From Euonymus europaeus (Eukaryota; Streptophyta; Magnoliopsida; Celastrales; Celastraceae), in NCBI GenBank assembly GCA_963580455.1, contig OY756960.1:29695238-29759237 (forward strand): a stretch of DNA of 64,000 nt, read 5' to 3'. Positions 38,638 to 50,929 of this stretch are shown here, one piece after another; position 1 is the stretch's first letter, and every line of letters starts with the position of its first letter. A model generated the notes under the pieces. That model did not search any database, had not been told where the DNA came from, and was given only the letters and a program-made list of their open reading frames with translations. The translations under genes were made by a program, and so were the position numbers.

Positions 38638-39958
38638 ATGGGAAGAGCACCATGTTGTGACAAGGAAGGGCTGAGAAAAGGAGCATGGACTCCTGAAGAA
38701 GACCAAATCTTGGTCCAATACCTCAACAAACATGGTCATGGTAGCTGGCGCACCCTCCCCAAGAACGCAGGTTCTCTTCTCTTCTCTGCTTGGTTTGGTT
38801 CCAATTCTTGTGACATGTACGTTAATGTCTTTTTTTTTTCCTTCTCCTTGGGCTTCTTAGGTCTTCTGAGATGTGGAAAGAGTTGTCGGCTTCGGTGGGC
38901 AAACTATCTTCGCCCGGACATTAAACGTGGCCCTTTTACTTCTGAAGAAGAAGCTAACATTGTTCAGTTGCAGGGGCTGCTTGGGAACAAGTAGGCAAAT
39001 TTTATGTTGATTTCATGCTCAGTTGAAAGATTTAGTCTTCACAGTTAAAAGGAAGTTTATGAGACAATCTTTTTTTAAGTTTATGAGGAATTGATTCTAT
39101 TTCCTTGCTTAGTGAACAGAGTAGTAGCAGGTAGTTCACCTTAAAAAATTTCAATGCTCTTGATGAACTTGAATTTCTCAATAACCAGCGGTTCCAAGGC
39201 ATTATGTTAGAATTAATATGCATCATGTTTGTTTTTTTTTTAATTGTATGTCCATTCATAGTTACCTGTCTGATTCTCTGAGTCTTTGGCTTTGACACCT
39301 CAGGTGGGCTACCATAGCCACCCACTTACCAGGAAGAACTGATAATGAGATCAAAAACTACTGGAACACCCATGTCAAGAAGCGCATTAATCAGCAGACG
39401 CGAGCCTTCCGCTCCTCCTCTCAACCAAGCAATGTAAACTCCGATCAGTCTCCTTCGACGCGCCACATGGTACAATGGGAGAGTGCAAGAGTAGAAGCCG
39501 AAGCTCGCCTCTCTATGGGTTTATTATTGCTACCTAACTCATCGCCTACAGCTACAACTGAGTCTGATCACTTCCTCCGATTATGGAACTCTGATGTTGG
39601 AGAATCATTTCGTAAGATCGAGAAAACAGAAGATGGAGATGGAGAGGCATGTGAAGGCTATATATCTCAGACATCATCAACAAAGTTCCAGTATGATTCA
39701 ATTGCCACAATTGAAGCTAGATCCGCGAAGACCAGTACCTCCTCTGACACCGACCATGAACAAGAGGAGAGTTGTAAGCCAAATGCTAATGCAATGGCCA
39801 GTTCAGATTCCGCCAGCTCTAACGAGCTCGCGGATTCTTCTGATACAGACTTGGAGCTGTACCTGGACTTCTCTTGTGGCGATGACATGGAATATTTACA
39901 AGAGCAGACGGATAACATTAACAATTTCCTTGATCTTAAAAGTGACCAACAACTCTAG
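38638..39958 (+). CDS. R2R3-MYB transcription factor, MYB17-like
   Basis: Exons 38638-38770 (133 bp), 38861-38990 (130 bp) and 39304-39958 encode 305 residues. The N-terminus [20 protein letters not shown] is canonical. R2 ends [11 protein letters not shown], and R3 has [20 protein letters not shown] and [20 protein letters not shown]. The post-domain motif [17 protein letters not shown] is the HMxQWESARxEAEARLxxxS signature found in MYB17, MYB16/MYB106 (MIXTA) and MYB41/102 types. The C-terminus is acidic and rich in serine. Those relatives control floral meristem commitment, epidermal cell shape or cuticle/suberin. The adjoining remorin gene favours MYB17, since At3g61250 (MYB17) and At3g61260 (remorin) are neighbours. 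The start at 38638 is preferred over an in-frame ATG eight codons upstream because MGRxPCCDK is the family start. Confidence 0.88.
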
Positions 39959-40538
39959 AGTCGAAGGGGGATGTGGTTTCTTTTTCCTTGCCTATAACCA
40001 TCCCAGACATGAAATGAAGGCATAAGAGAAATCAACGCAGTGCAATTGGGACAAAGGCTCGAGTCTTTGGGATTTTGTGCTTGATCAAGAAACACAAAGA
40101 TGTTCGTGTTCACTGTTCTAGCATGTAGAAAATGAAAGTTTTTCATTAACCAGTAATATTATCTATCTTTTTCTGAACTTTCTCAAAGACACAGATTCGA
40201 ATGAAAATACAGTATCATCTATGTGAGCATTCCTTAGGCAGTTTTATCAGTAAGAGAATTTCCATCAGTGTGTATCATAGATAATTGAACCCTCAAGCTT
40301 GTTAACTTCACAAATTTCATCATACAAAATATACATAGAAAGTGTCCTTACAAGTTTAACAGTGTACTTTTCTATACTTTACCTTCAAATGATATATACA
40401 CACGGATACATAACAAGCACACCATAACAATTAAACAATCATCAACCCTCTCCATGCAAAGAAACAAACCATCTAATAACAAATAAGCTTTAAACAATAA
40501 ACTATGAAAATAAGGCAACTCAATCAAACCTAAAAAAT

Positions 40539-42446
40539 TTACCCTAAACAACCAATTATCTTCTTTGGTGCGGTTCCAGTGGCACGATACTTTGCAGCTA
40601 TCTCCTCTGCCTTGAGAAGATCCTCCCCACGTTTAGCTTCAATCATAGCTCTCTTTTCTTCTGCTTCTTTGTGGATTAGAGCTATTTTGTTTTTCATTCT
40701 CTCCACATACTCTGCCTTTTTCTTCTCTAGCTTTTCCTGATCGAATCCAATTATACATCAGCTCCACGTAATACAATATTACAAGTGAAAATAAATTCCC
40801 CATTACTACCATGAATGCTCGAAAAATAAAAGCAAAAACGTAGTACCTCAATTTGCTTCAGCTCGGCCTCCACTGCTGCTTTCTTACTATTCTCCCAAGC
40901 CTCAATGGAAGATACCTTCTTATGAGCTCTGCTCAATAATTTTAGTGAAGTCCGTTCAGTACACAATTCATAAAAAATGGAAACTTCAAAACCTAAACAA
41001 CACAATAATTCATCCTACAAATTAACCTAGAAACAAAAGTAACACACTGCTGCACATACACATATGCATTAAGTTGCACAAGCACAACGTTTCCACACAT
41101 CCAGAAAGTATAACCACACAAGTCACCGACATAAAAAGAGATTAACATTACAGATGTTCTCGAATCTGCTGAATTGCATGCAACCTTAAACTCTGTGTAC
41201 AAGTATTTCTATAGAAGTTTGACAATAGATAAAGGTCTTACTTGTTCTCAGCTTTGGACTTTTCACTTTCCTCCCATGCTTTGATTAGGGACATCCTCTT
41301 CTCGGTTTCAACCCTTGCAAGCACAGCATCTAAAGCAAATACAAAACAAGTTTATCAACTCAATGAGCCATAAGCATTACTAATGGCTAAAATGGTAAAG
41401 ATCCAAGTGTACCTCGATTCACAGAACCCTCAGCAGGTTTCTCCTTAAATGGTTCAGGAGCCTCTGCCATGTCCAGAAGAAATTTCAAGACTTCAGGTAA
41501 GTTGTAAGAACATAAAAAGGTTGTAGATGTTCATATTCAACTCTCCCATATAATGCGAATTGGTAGAAAACTTGAGCAAATTGATCTAACAATACAGCAT
41601 CTCTTATCACCCAGTCTAGTTAGACTACAAGGAGAGCTAATCAAATCATGTTAAGGCATGGTGTAGCAAATGGATCTAACAATACAGCATCTCCTATCAC
41701 CCAGTATAGTTAGAATACAAGGGGAGCTAATCAAATCATGTTAAGGCACAGTTGCAACAGACGGTTGATAAAAAGTTAAAAGTTTGTGGGAGTAACATCT
41801 TATATTCGGCCATGTAAATCCAATTACAAGATGTAAAAAGGGTAATTATCGTAGGCTTGATTTCCTCTGGATTCAATATATTTTGTGCGTTTCAGTGTTT
41901 GTGTGCTGCAAATGCATATGTAACAAGCACATATCATCCTGAATGAAATTGAATATACATAAGGGCAATTTATCAAATTTCCAACAAAATAAGTGATAAA
42001 ATTGGAGCTGTAAATTTTAGAATATCAGTTTTCAAGAAATTTTCGACAAATGAAAGAACCAACAGTGAAACAACAACTGCTACCCACCCAAACAACACAC
42101 AAACACAATAAATCATTCTTCTTCAAGAGCTCAGGACTTGAGCAGCTTTCAAATCCACGACCAAAATAGTAATTATACAACGAACAACAATATTTCGTCA
42201 ACCAAACAGAGGTTAAAGTTACTAGAAAAGCAAAAAGAGGAGAGAAACACTACTTTCGACTATCGCAAGTGCCTTTGCCTCATCGGCAGGCTTCTCAGCA
42301 GGAGGTAGATGAGCCGGAATTACAGATTTCTCCACAGCCACGTCCTTCGTAGCTTCAACCGGCTCTGCTACCGGAGCCGGAGCTGGAGCTGGCGGAGGCT
42401 CAGATGGGGCCTCCGATTCCACCTTCTTCGGCACCTCCTCTGCCAT
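40539..42446 (-). CDS. Remorin (group 1)
   Basis: Five exons (42446-42254, 41463-41413, 41329-41242, 40928-40847 and 40736-40539) encode 203 residues. The N-terminal region (MAEEVPKKVESEAPSEPPPA and following) is proline- and alanine-rich, as in group 1 remorins. The C-terminal remorin domain is a coiled coil, with DAVLARVETEKRMSLIKAWE, AHKKVSSIEAWENSKKAAVE and EKLEKKKAEYVERMKNKIAL, then a basic stretch. It ends TGTAPKKIIGCLG, the REM-CA anchor with its palmitoylatable cysteine. Remorins mark plasma-membrane nanodomains and affect plasmodesmata and virus movement. The gene converges on the MYB17-like gene from the right. Intron 1 contains a 90-bp tandem duplication. Confidence 0.95.
41573..41752. 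repeat. Tandem direct repeat of about 90 bp in remorin intron 1
   Basis: Two copies begin near 41574 and 41665. They share GATCTAACAATACAGCATCT, ATCACCCAGT and AGCTAATCAAATCATGTTAA with a few substitutions. The repeat lies in the intron between remorin exons 1 and 2. Confidence 0.8.
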
Positions 42447-43550
42447 CGATTCGCTTGAAATTGGAAATCAAAAGTCGATTTGAAGAATTTGAAAGATCTG
42501 AACTGAATTCACAAAAAGAAAAAGAAACAATTGAGTGACAATAGAGAGGAAATTGAAACCATGTGTTGGTTGGGATTATAGTTGAGAGGGTGTGCGGGGC
42601 CAGTTGGGGTGCAACCGTATCGTCAAATCGAAAGACTGAGCTGGATGGTTAGGTCCAATGCGTTGGCAGAGAGTGATTGATTAAGAGAAATAAACTGTTT
42701 CCCTGAGAGTGATTGATTGAGCTAGAAAGTGATGTTTTCCCATTTTGGGTAAACAATTATTCACACAAATAGTTATACTAATGCAGTCATTAATATAGTC
42801 ATCAGCAAGGGCGCCTATATTCAACCCCTCACCACACCTGCCAATATCTTGTCATTAGTCTTGTGCATAAATAATAAAAAGACTATAGAAAACGGGTGTC
42901 ACAAGTGAAGTGGGTAGCTGTAATAGGAAGGCTTTTACTCATTTAAAATTAGGAATGTTTGTCAGTATTAATGTAATTAGGAAATGTTGTCAAGTTTATA
43001 CACGGACACACGTCTATGCTAAATAAAGGCAAGAAATATGGAGTTATTTGTTTTTAATTTTTTCCCATGTGAATGCTGAGTTAAGTCTACGTTTTTTGAT
43101 CGTCTTGGTTATTAAAAGATTTATCATTTTTTATTTTAATTATTAATGTTCAAAACATTGCAAATAATTATTAAGTTTTAATTTGTTCAAATATGATAAT
43201 TTTATTGTTTTAATATGATAACCTTGATGTTTCAATATGTTAATCCAAAGTGATCAATCTGAAACAAATTATAACTTTAAATTATTAATCCGTAACGTTT
43301 AAACATTCAATTATCAATATAAAAAATGACAAATCTTTGCGTGATTAAAAATATATTTAACCATTGTTTAAACTTTTCTTAAAAAAAAATTATTTTATAC
43401 TTCCTTTTACAGCTACCCACGTGTGCATAATGAATTAGTTTAAACTTTTTTGAAAATTTTCATACTTTTATTATATAATTAAAAAATTAAAATTTTAATT
43501 ATAAATTACTAATCTGAAAATGAATGCAAAACTTCTCGTATGTGATGTAG
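42447..43550. other. Remorin promoter and AT-rich spacer
   Basis: The first 150-200 bases hold the remorin leader and promoter. The rest is very AT-rich with no recognised gene. Confidence 0.4.
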
Positions 43551-43559
43551 TTTCTGTAA

Positions 43560-44130
43560 TGATTCAAATAGAGGTAAGATGGGGTACGATCCTGCTTTAC
43601 TGCTAATGACGTGTTGAACTGCAGGGGAAGAACAGATAGCACCAAAAACAGGAACGCTAACAAAAAGTAATTTTCTAGTAGAAAACGGAGAATGTTTATC
43701 CTTAATAGGAGATGGGACTGAAACTATGGGTTGGGACCTTTATGCGACTGATCAGGTTGTTGGGACGTGTTTGCGGAGAAGGTGGAATATAGGTTCACAG
43801 ATAGATAGTGGTGAGTCGGGCTATGAAGCGGGCTGATGCATTGAATGCGACCAAGGAAACCTCTAACTTCCTTTTCAGTCTGGGGTGGGCCCATTTCATG
43901 ATGGCCTTGATTTTGGAGGGGGTCTATTTCGATTCCTCTTTTGGCTGACAATGAAACCGAGCAGTTTCCCCGACGTTACCCCAAATGTGCACTTCTTGGG
44001 GTTCAGCCTGAGGCGATATTCCCTGATGCGCTCAAAGAATTTACGGAGTACTGTCGCATGATCCTGGCGCTTCTTGACGATCATCTCACTGAACTAGTAG
44101 GTCGCACTACCTTGATTTGATCTTTATTCG
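43560..44130 (-). mobile_element. Ty3/gypsy reverse-transcriptase fragment, frameshifted
   Basis: Minus-strand frames give HATVLRKFFERIREYRLRLN, then PKKCTFGVTSGKLLGFIVSQ (from 44084). After a frame change they give SAKRGIEIDPLQNQ, TEKEVRGFLGRIQCIS and further fragments. These match the palm-to-thumb end of Ty3/gypsy reverse transcriptase and the start of the connection to RNase H. The part between FIVSQ and SAKRGIEID is out of frame, so the copy is dead. No LTRs are seen nearby. GC content is higher than that of the surrounding DNA. Confidence 0.8.
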
Positions 44131-44480
44131 CACCTCTGGGATAAGTAAAATGGGTTAAAGTAGAATCTCCAGCAGGTTGTTCAAGGGCGGGACTGGACTA
44201 ACCAAAGGAGTCCCGGGCGGCAGGTCTTCATCACTTCGACGTGAAATAGATAGTAATAAATTATATATTAGATATCCCAACCCCGGATCCTAGCCGCCCG
44301 GAGGGTGGAATTGAGCGAGACAGAACCCTTTCTCCTAAGCCAATCCATCTACCTGATTCGCTTTCCTCATCTGTTTCAAGAAATTCAACAAGGCCGTAGC
44401 CGATCCTTTCTGTTCAAAGGAACGGAGTCACTCGAGCCCCTGAGAAATCAAGCTGTCAATGGAAGGAATGAGAACTCTCT
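44131..44480. other. GC-richer block, possibly of mitochondrial origin
   Basis: This stretch is noticeably richer in G and C than its flanks and follows directly on the gypsy fragment. Segments such as GGGCGGGACTGGACTAACCA and GGAGTCCCGGGCGGCAGG have a composition like plant mitochondrial intergenic DNA, which also often carries gypsy fragments. No organelle gene is recognised. Origin as a nuclear mitochondrial insertion is an inference from composition only. Confidence 0.3.
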
Positions 44481-44919
44481 GACCAAGTTTGTTGGGATAA
44501 TCATAAACAATTACGTAAACATATGGGATGTAATGTTGGATTAGTGCTAATCCACTTGTGTTTAGAAAGTGAATCTTCTAATAGTAGACAATCCACTTGG
44601 AATTTCAATTACGAAATTGAAATTTGGGTCAATCGGAACCCTACAGCACAAATATACGGTCAAATTCCTTATGCTAAATACTATAGATATTTATAAAAAA
44701 ATCATATTATTTTTACAAAATTTGGTGCGAACCCAATTCTTTATACATTGAAACTCACTATCAAAGAAATAATATTGTCTGCTTTAAGTTGTCCGATTCT
44801 TGAGAATACATAAAAAATGCACTATTTTATTTCTCCTCAAGTCAAACAAATGGGTTTGGATCCAACTCACCTGAACAAAAAAAAACGTTGTGAATAATTG
44901 ATGTCGACTTTGTTGTTAA

Positions 44920-44975
44920 TAATCAACTTAAATCTCCCACATCTTTCCGATGTGGGAGTCTAACAAATGGATCGA
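44920..44975 (-). repeat. LTR-like CCCACATC/GATGTGGG inverted repeat
   Basis: CTCCCACATC, a TTTCC spacer and GATGTGGGAG form a perfect 10-bp hairpin. On the minus strand TGTTAGACTCCCACATCGG closely resembles the putative LTR start at 32.66 kb (TGTTAGGAATCCCACATCGG). It may be the edge of another degraded LTR of the same family. Confidence 0.4.
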
Positions 44976-45140
44976 ATACCTTTTAAAAGAAGAAGAAGAA
45001 TGGATCTAATAATTCTATGTTTCCACGTCCCAATTTATCAGCAGATAGAACCTACTGCCTTAATAATTCTGTATTCTCTATTTAAATCTTCCTTTATTTT
45101 CCTAGTCGACCATAAAATATATTGTAGGACCGTCTGTTGC

Positions 45141-45275
45141 TTACTACATTTTCTAATATGAGGTTAATTAATATATAAGCTGCAAGTAAAGAGTTTGATT
45201 AAAACCTTAAGAAGGACGCCATACTACATTTTCTAACAAGAGGTCAATTAGTATATAAGCTGCAAGCAACGAGTG
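45141..45275. repeat. Tandem direct repeat, 80-bp period
   Basis: TACTACATTTTCTAA, GAGGT(T/C)AATTA and TATATAAGCTGCAAG occur at 45143 and again at 45223. It is a local tandem duplication in intergenic DNA with no gene. Confidence 0.8.
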
Positions 45276-46990
45276 AGGATGATTAAGAATAGACAACATT
45301 AATTTATGCTGTCAATGATGAAGGATAAGAACAATTTTTTCCAACTTTTAAAACCAACCAACAATGGCAAAGCATATGCGTGGTATGTGCCCCACCATCC
45401 ACCTAGAGTGTGGTACTCTCACTTCTCTTATAAAACTATATATATCACAAAATATTTGTGGGTCTAGCTTGCTTTTGCAATATCAAATTCTAACCTCAAT
45501 TACTGTTGACTGTTGTCGATTTTAATTATTTCAACTTATAATTCTTATAAGTATACATAATAAAAGGAAAAACACATTTACACAAATTAAGATAATTTAT
45601 ATGTTGATTTTTATTTGGAGCCTTTTTTTATCTACCTTTACAGATTACAGTGCTCTTCTCCCGTTAAGCTTCAATTGCTGCCTTCTCTTATTGTATTTTT
45701 GCCCCGAGTGTTAGCTTCTTATTCTTAAATTCTTTCAATTTAGAATGATCTAACAAGAGAAATAAATTCCCAAATTCAGAAGAGACTGTTTTCGGATCTT
45801 TAAGTCGACAACCGGAAGTGAAGGCGTACTTGAGTACACACTTGTCTTAAAAGTGCACTAGAAGTGCTACTTTGCTTTGCAAGCCATTTTAGCAAGATTC
45901 AGAATTCCAACTTTTTTCCTCGCATTGGTGACAAAGCACCAACTGAACATATGGAATCAAGCACTCTAATACCTGAAGCGAATACTTAACGTGGTTTCAC
46001 ACAAACATTGATACTAAGAGCTATTTTCAAAATTTTCACCGACTCAGGGCTTGCATATCGAAGAAATCTTCTTCTCTTCTAGCATTTTGTCCTTATGCTA
46101 TAATATGTTAGACCTTTTTAAATCAGTGACATGAACAATCGATTTTCAAGTGCTAAATAAGTGGAATGAGTTCAAACTTCAAACAAGTGTACTGTGCAAT
46201 CATGCTTAAAAGGACATGTATATGTGTCTGTGTGTGTGTGCACGCGCAAGCAGGGGGAGAGAGAAGTGGGTGGAGGGAGTGAGGGTCGGCATGTGGTGCT
46301 CTCTTCAATTAAAATGAAGGCCGTTAACTCAACATCAGAGGGGCAGTGTTGTTTACTTGTTTCTGTCCCATAAGCCTCCATATCAAATGCCTAAAATCCT
46401 CAATCAATCTTCTTTTTATATTCCCCGCCCAAAATTAAAAAACAGGGGAAAAACTGATTCAATGTTTTTCCATGCGTGCAGTGTATTGCAGCGTAAACAA
46501 AGTAATAGACATGGTGTTCAATCTTACCTGCAGAAGGGCGTTCACACGTACGCTTCAAACAAAATGTTGAAGCGACTGCCAAAAGTTGAAACCAACTGCA
46601 GCAGTGCATGCTGGGCTTGAACAGATAAACCGTGTCCAACAGAATCTGCAAAAGAAAACATTATTGTTCTTGAGCTTCAAAGAAGGAGGAAAAAATTAGA
46701 CAGCATACATGTGCATCCAATTTAAGAACCAACTTGTAACGTCATAAAAAATGATTCTGAAATTTTGTGCTTGGACCATGAGTATTGTTGTCACTCCAGA
46801 CCAGTTTGGCTTGGTTTCCATTTCCATTCATTGCAAAAGATAGAGTCTGCATGGCACACATAGTAGATAAAGGTAAAGGTCAACTCCCATAGTGGAAGTG
46901 AGGACTGGGAAGGGCAAAGATATACAAGCCTGAAGCCTTAGAGAGGCTCTTTTGAGTAATTGAAACCATGACCGGTAAGATTATTCAAAC
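45276..46990. other. Intergenic stretch
   Basis: No gene is recognised. A GT dinucleotide run lies near 46207-46231. Open frames of up to 87 codons at 46.2-46.65 kb show no domain. Confidence 0.4.
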
Positions 46991-49900
46991 AACCTTAAAA
47001 AAGATCTGTGGATGAAGAGCTGATGGATCTTTATATGGTACCTGCCTAGCTCTCTTGTCAATGGGTGTCCATGTTGGCTGAAAGGAAGTTGGATGAGCTT
47101 GATGACCTTATAGCTTGTTTCTGCCTCTTTCCTCCAGGAATTTTACCATGTGAGCTGCTTCCTTGATACCTGAAAAACTCAAGGATCGATGGACTTCTCT
47201 TTGTAGCTTGTGATCTATTCCGTGAATAATCATAACCCGGTGAAGGTGCAGCAGATGGAAGGGAATGCTGCCGTAGTCTGCTCTTTTCCCTGACTCTGTT
47301 AAGAAACTCTATTGTCCAGGGTGATCCTGGTTGTGGATGGACTGAACCAATGGCTTTTGACAGCAGTGTGGCACCACAGTGCGATCCTCTTTGAAAATTA
47401 GCTGCCTGGAAACTCCTGCTGATCTCTGCGTTGATTCCTCCTCTTGGACCTTTCGTTTGCCACCTTTTTCTTGTAACCTCTGTCTCCGATCATTTACTGA
47501 AGTATGTATATATGAACCAGAATTGACCTCTGCAGCCACTGGAAAAACAGGGTTGTCACATTTTATCAAAAGATAGTCTTCTCACAATCCTAGGTTTTCT
47601 TGTGCAATCATTTTTCAGTTCAGGTGCAAAATATGAGTTTGTAATATTGTCAATAGATAATTTATCCACAAATGGACTACGAGTGAGGTCAATAATTTCA
47701 CCTATAAAGTCATCATGATGGTTGTCAATTTTATTGATGGGATTCAAATCCGGATTGCTCAATGTAGCTAGTCCGAGGTTTTGACTGAACAATTTCTCAC
47801 TCAAGGATGATCTGGAACTTCTAACCTCATCTAGTATCAGAGGATCTTTGGAGTTCTAATGACCATATGGCTTCAAAAATCGAGAAGAACTAGCCATGAT
47901 ATTCGCACCCAGTTGCTGCTTATCACCGAATAAATCATTAAAAGATGAATCAGGCATATCTAAGTCGTCAAATTCATCATGATGTTTGGACATCCAATGA
48001 TTACTTGGCTCGGAAAACTGAACCGTGATGCCACCAGGTAATTGGTTTGGTAGCCCAGAGTGCAGTAACTTTTCCAGACTTAAATCCACTTTGAGAGGGT
48101 TTTCTATGCATTTCTGTTGTTTTTTGTCAGAACTGACTTTCATATGACACTTGTCTGAGTCTGGACCTGAAGATACTGAAGAGGAGCAGTCTGTCATTAC
48201 AGATTTTCCATTCTCCCGCTCACCATATCTACTCAGAGCACTAAACAGAGCAACACTTTCTTCAGAAACCTGCCACTTTTGAATTGCAAGTATTCTGCTG
48301 TCATGTGAACACTTAAGAAACTCGATGAGCATTCTCTCAGACAGTATTGCATGCACTGTCAGTGGATTAATTGATGGAAAATTGTTAGGAATGATTCTGC
48401 AAGAGTTTCTGAGTCGGGCATTTTGGGGTATAGGCGATTGCAGTATTGCACCACTTACTAGCACATCTGATGCAATTAAATATAATTTCAGTTGTTGGCT
48501 CGAATGAATAAGAACAGAAGAGCAGTAGGTCAATTCCCAGGCTTGCTTTAGCTGCATAGAGCCCATCTGAGGATTCCATTACTGTAGAAAGGAAGCCGAT
48601 TTCTCCCTCAAAGACCTGGAAAATAATTAAATAAGAGAAAAGGATAAATGCAAGTGACGAGTTCAATACTCAATAGATGAAGAACCAACTTTTGATCCAT
48701 GCAAATCATTCAAATATAATATATTCAAATAGAAAATATACTTTCCCATCAATCAGAATATAGTTGGAGTAAATCCCAAATGTGTTGCAGACTCGCAGGC
48801 AGATCGATACAAACATATATGAACTATTTACTAGATCAGCTGAATATGACCCTACCAAGCAAAACAATCACGGCATTGTGGATAATCAATGATGATTAAA
48901 TACGAATCCACCAAAAGATCTGTTATCATGCTCAAAATGATCTTTTCACATGCTTAGAAGAAAAACTCTCACAGATGATACACAGAGGATGAGGAACTAG
49001 ATATGAAATAGAAGCAGTTATGAAGATGTTTTGGCACAGTCAGGTTAGATCCCTCCACTATGTAATGAGTGCAAGTGTGCAACAGAATGAGTTTTCCAAT
49101 TAAAAAGCTAACATGCAGGTAGTCGAATGTGTCCCTACTCCCTAGAGCCCAAGACAATCCAAGAATATTATGCTAATTAAAAGTAATGTAATCTTTGTAG
49201 AGATGATGGAGAAATAAAGGTTTAATGGCGACATCAAAAGTGGTTTGGAAATTACCAAGATACAGCAGCCAAAGGTAAAGCTTAGCGAAGTCAAGATATC
49301 TGTGGCAATGTTCTCAATGAACAAGGCCAAGCATGAGGAAGCTTCATCTAAACTGGTTGCTTTGTTTCCTATGTTTCTGCAGTCATACCACACCAAGCAA
49401 AGAGCAGGGCTGATAATGATATCCACAGGAAGATCTAAATCACGTTCTACAACCTGAGTTCCTCCTTTCTCCATTGAAAGAATTTTTTGGTAGATACTTC
49501 TTCTGGATACTATCATATCCTTGTCAAAATTTTGAGTGTTCACAATAATGACTCTGTCAAGGAAAGACAAGATACCCCTTTGAATCTGCTCAGATTCCTG
49601 CACGTGTGATGTACAAGGGACTGGCTGAGGCATGCATCAAGCTCCTACTTTGTCTGAAGATCTAATATAATATTTGTCCCCAATGGGCACAAAATTCAGT
49701 AACTCCTCCAAACTTCTGCAAACCCATTTTCTCACCCTGGTGCAGAATAGAATGAGATTCTTCAACCTAGCATAGAGATGGACAAGTCTGGCATATGAGT
49801 TTCAAAGCAGGCTTGACTACTAATATGTGATAATCCAGCATGAACAAAAACGCCTAGGGTTTCATTTTTTAAGAGAGAAAAACGTCTCAACCAAAACAAA

Positions 49901-50929
49901 ACGTGTGTAACCCTAAGGCTCTGCTTGGGAGATCGAAAATGACTGGAAATGAGGGGTTTTGAAACTTTTGCTTGTTTATATTTTAAGAACATTGGTTTTT
50001 GGGGGTTTTTAAATCTCTCAAAACCAGCGTAGTGTTAATTTGACCAGAATTAAAAAGTTTTTAAAAACACATCAAGACTGGTCATAACCACTACTTTAAA
50101 AACACCCCAAAACCGCTACTCCCCAATTGCCAAAGAGAGCCTAAACGTCTTGAGTTCTTTATATACAGCACGGATGAGCAAATATGTTTTGACTAACTAT
50201 CAAATAGAAAATTCGGACTAACAATTGCAAGATTTATGAAAGGATCTATAATTTTGCGCTTCTGAATTAGTCACAAATTATATTGAAAAGTTTAATTGAT
50301 AGGCCTCTGCTCGTCAATTAACACTCCATGAGCATGATGATAAATTATCAGAACGTAATTCAGAGTCAATTTTACTTGAACTCACATATATACAGAAAAG
50401 CGTAAATATTAGTAAATGCGTGCAGATATATTTTCCCTAAAAATAATGAAAAACTATAGAAAATGTATGTATTATCCAGATTTGTGACTAATTTTAAGCC
50501 TCCATTCTCTGTAATTTTAAGGCAAAAACAAATACGATACGGATGCATGATTAATCATAATCATGAAATTTCAAACGCAATTGAAAGGATGAAATTAGGT
50601 ATAAGCTATAAAGTACGAATCAGAAGTTGTATACCTTATAAAATTGCGTCTCAACTTTCTCGGAAGCCATCGGCCTCAAAATCGCTATATCTGACATCGA
50701 CGGGTAGAGAAATCACTTCAGCCAAAAAAATTAGAGAGAGCTAGATGGATCGGTAATCTATCGATCACGTGAGAGACGTCTAGCGGCCAATCGAAGAGGA
50801 TTATGTCTTCGTAGTTGTTAAATAGACGCGAAGGAGGTAGATGAGGGACTGAGAAATTGAGGAAGCTCGAGGTTTCGATTGGACAGAAGAAGAGGCGAAG
50901 CCATTGGCGTAGAGAAAACGAGTTCGCAT
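46991..50929 (-). pseudogene. SHOC1: SHOC1 (ZIP2-type, XPF-like meiotic crossover factor) relic
   Basis: SHOC1 forms an XPF-ERCC1-like complex with PTD and is needed for class I meiotic crossovers; the Arabidopsis protein (At5g52290) is about 1,600 residues. Both ends survive here. The first exon (50929-50635) starts MRTRFLYANGF and carries SSFLNFSVPHLPPSRLF and DRLPIHLALSNF, but in at least three frames; a seven-T run near 50725 is one shift. Exons from 49597 to 49256 carry GILSFLDRVIIVNTQNFDKD, SRRSIYQKILSMEKGG and DLPVDIIISPALCLVWYD, the XPF-like core. The exon from 48615 begins VFEGEIGFLST and is frameshifted twice around 48410-48440. ENGKSVMTDCSSSVSSGPDS and, near 47.1-47.3 kb, FLNRVREKSRLRQHSLPS and SILEFFRYQGSSSHGK mark the C-terminus. 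Only about 1 kb separates the first exon from 49597, where several hundred codons are missing. Fungal and animal relatives are Zip2 and SHOC1. Confidence 0.85.

Noticed and set aside
49142..49633. 163-codon frame as a complete gene
   Set aside because: A good splice acceptor (CACGTGCAG) precedes the conserved part at 49597 and a donor follows at 49256; it is an internal SHOC1 exon.
50635..50673. A separate first exon beginning MASEKVETQFYK
   Set aside because: The sequence overlaps the SHOC1 first exon in another frame and is more simply explained as frameshifted SHOC1.
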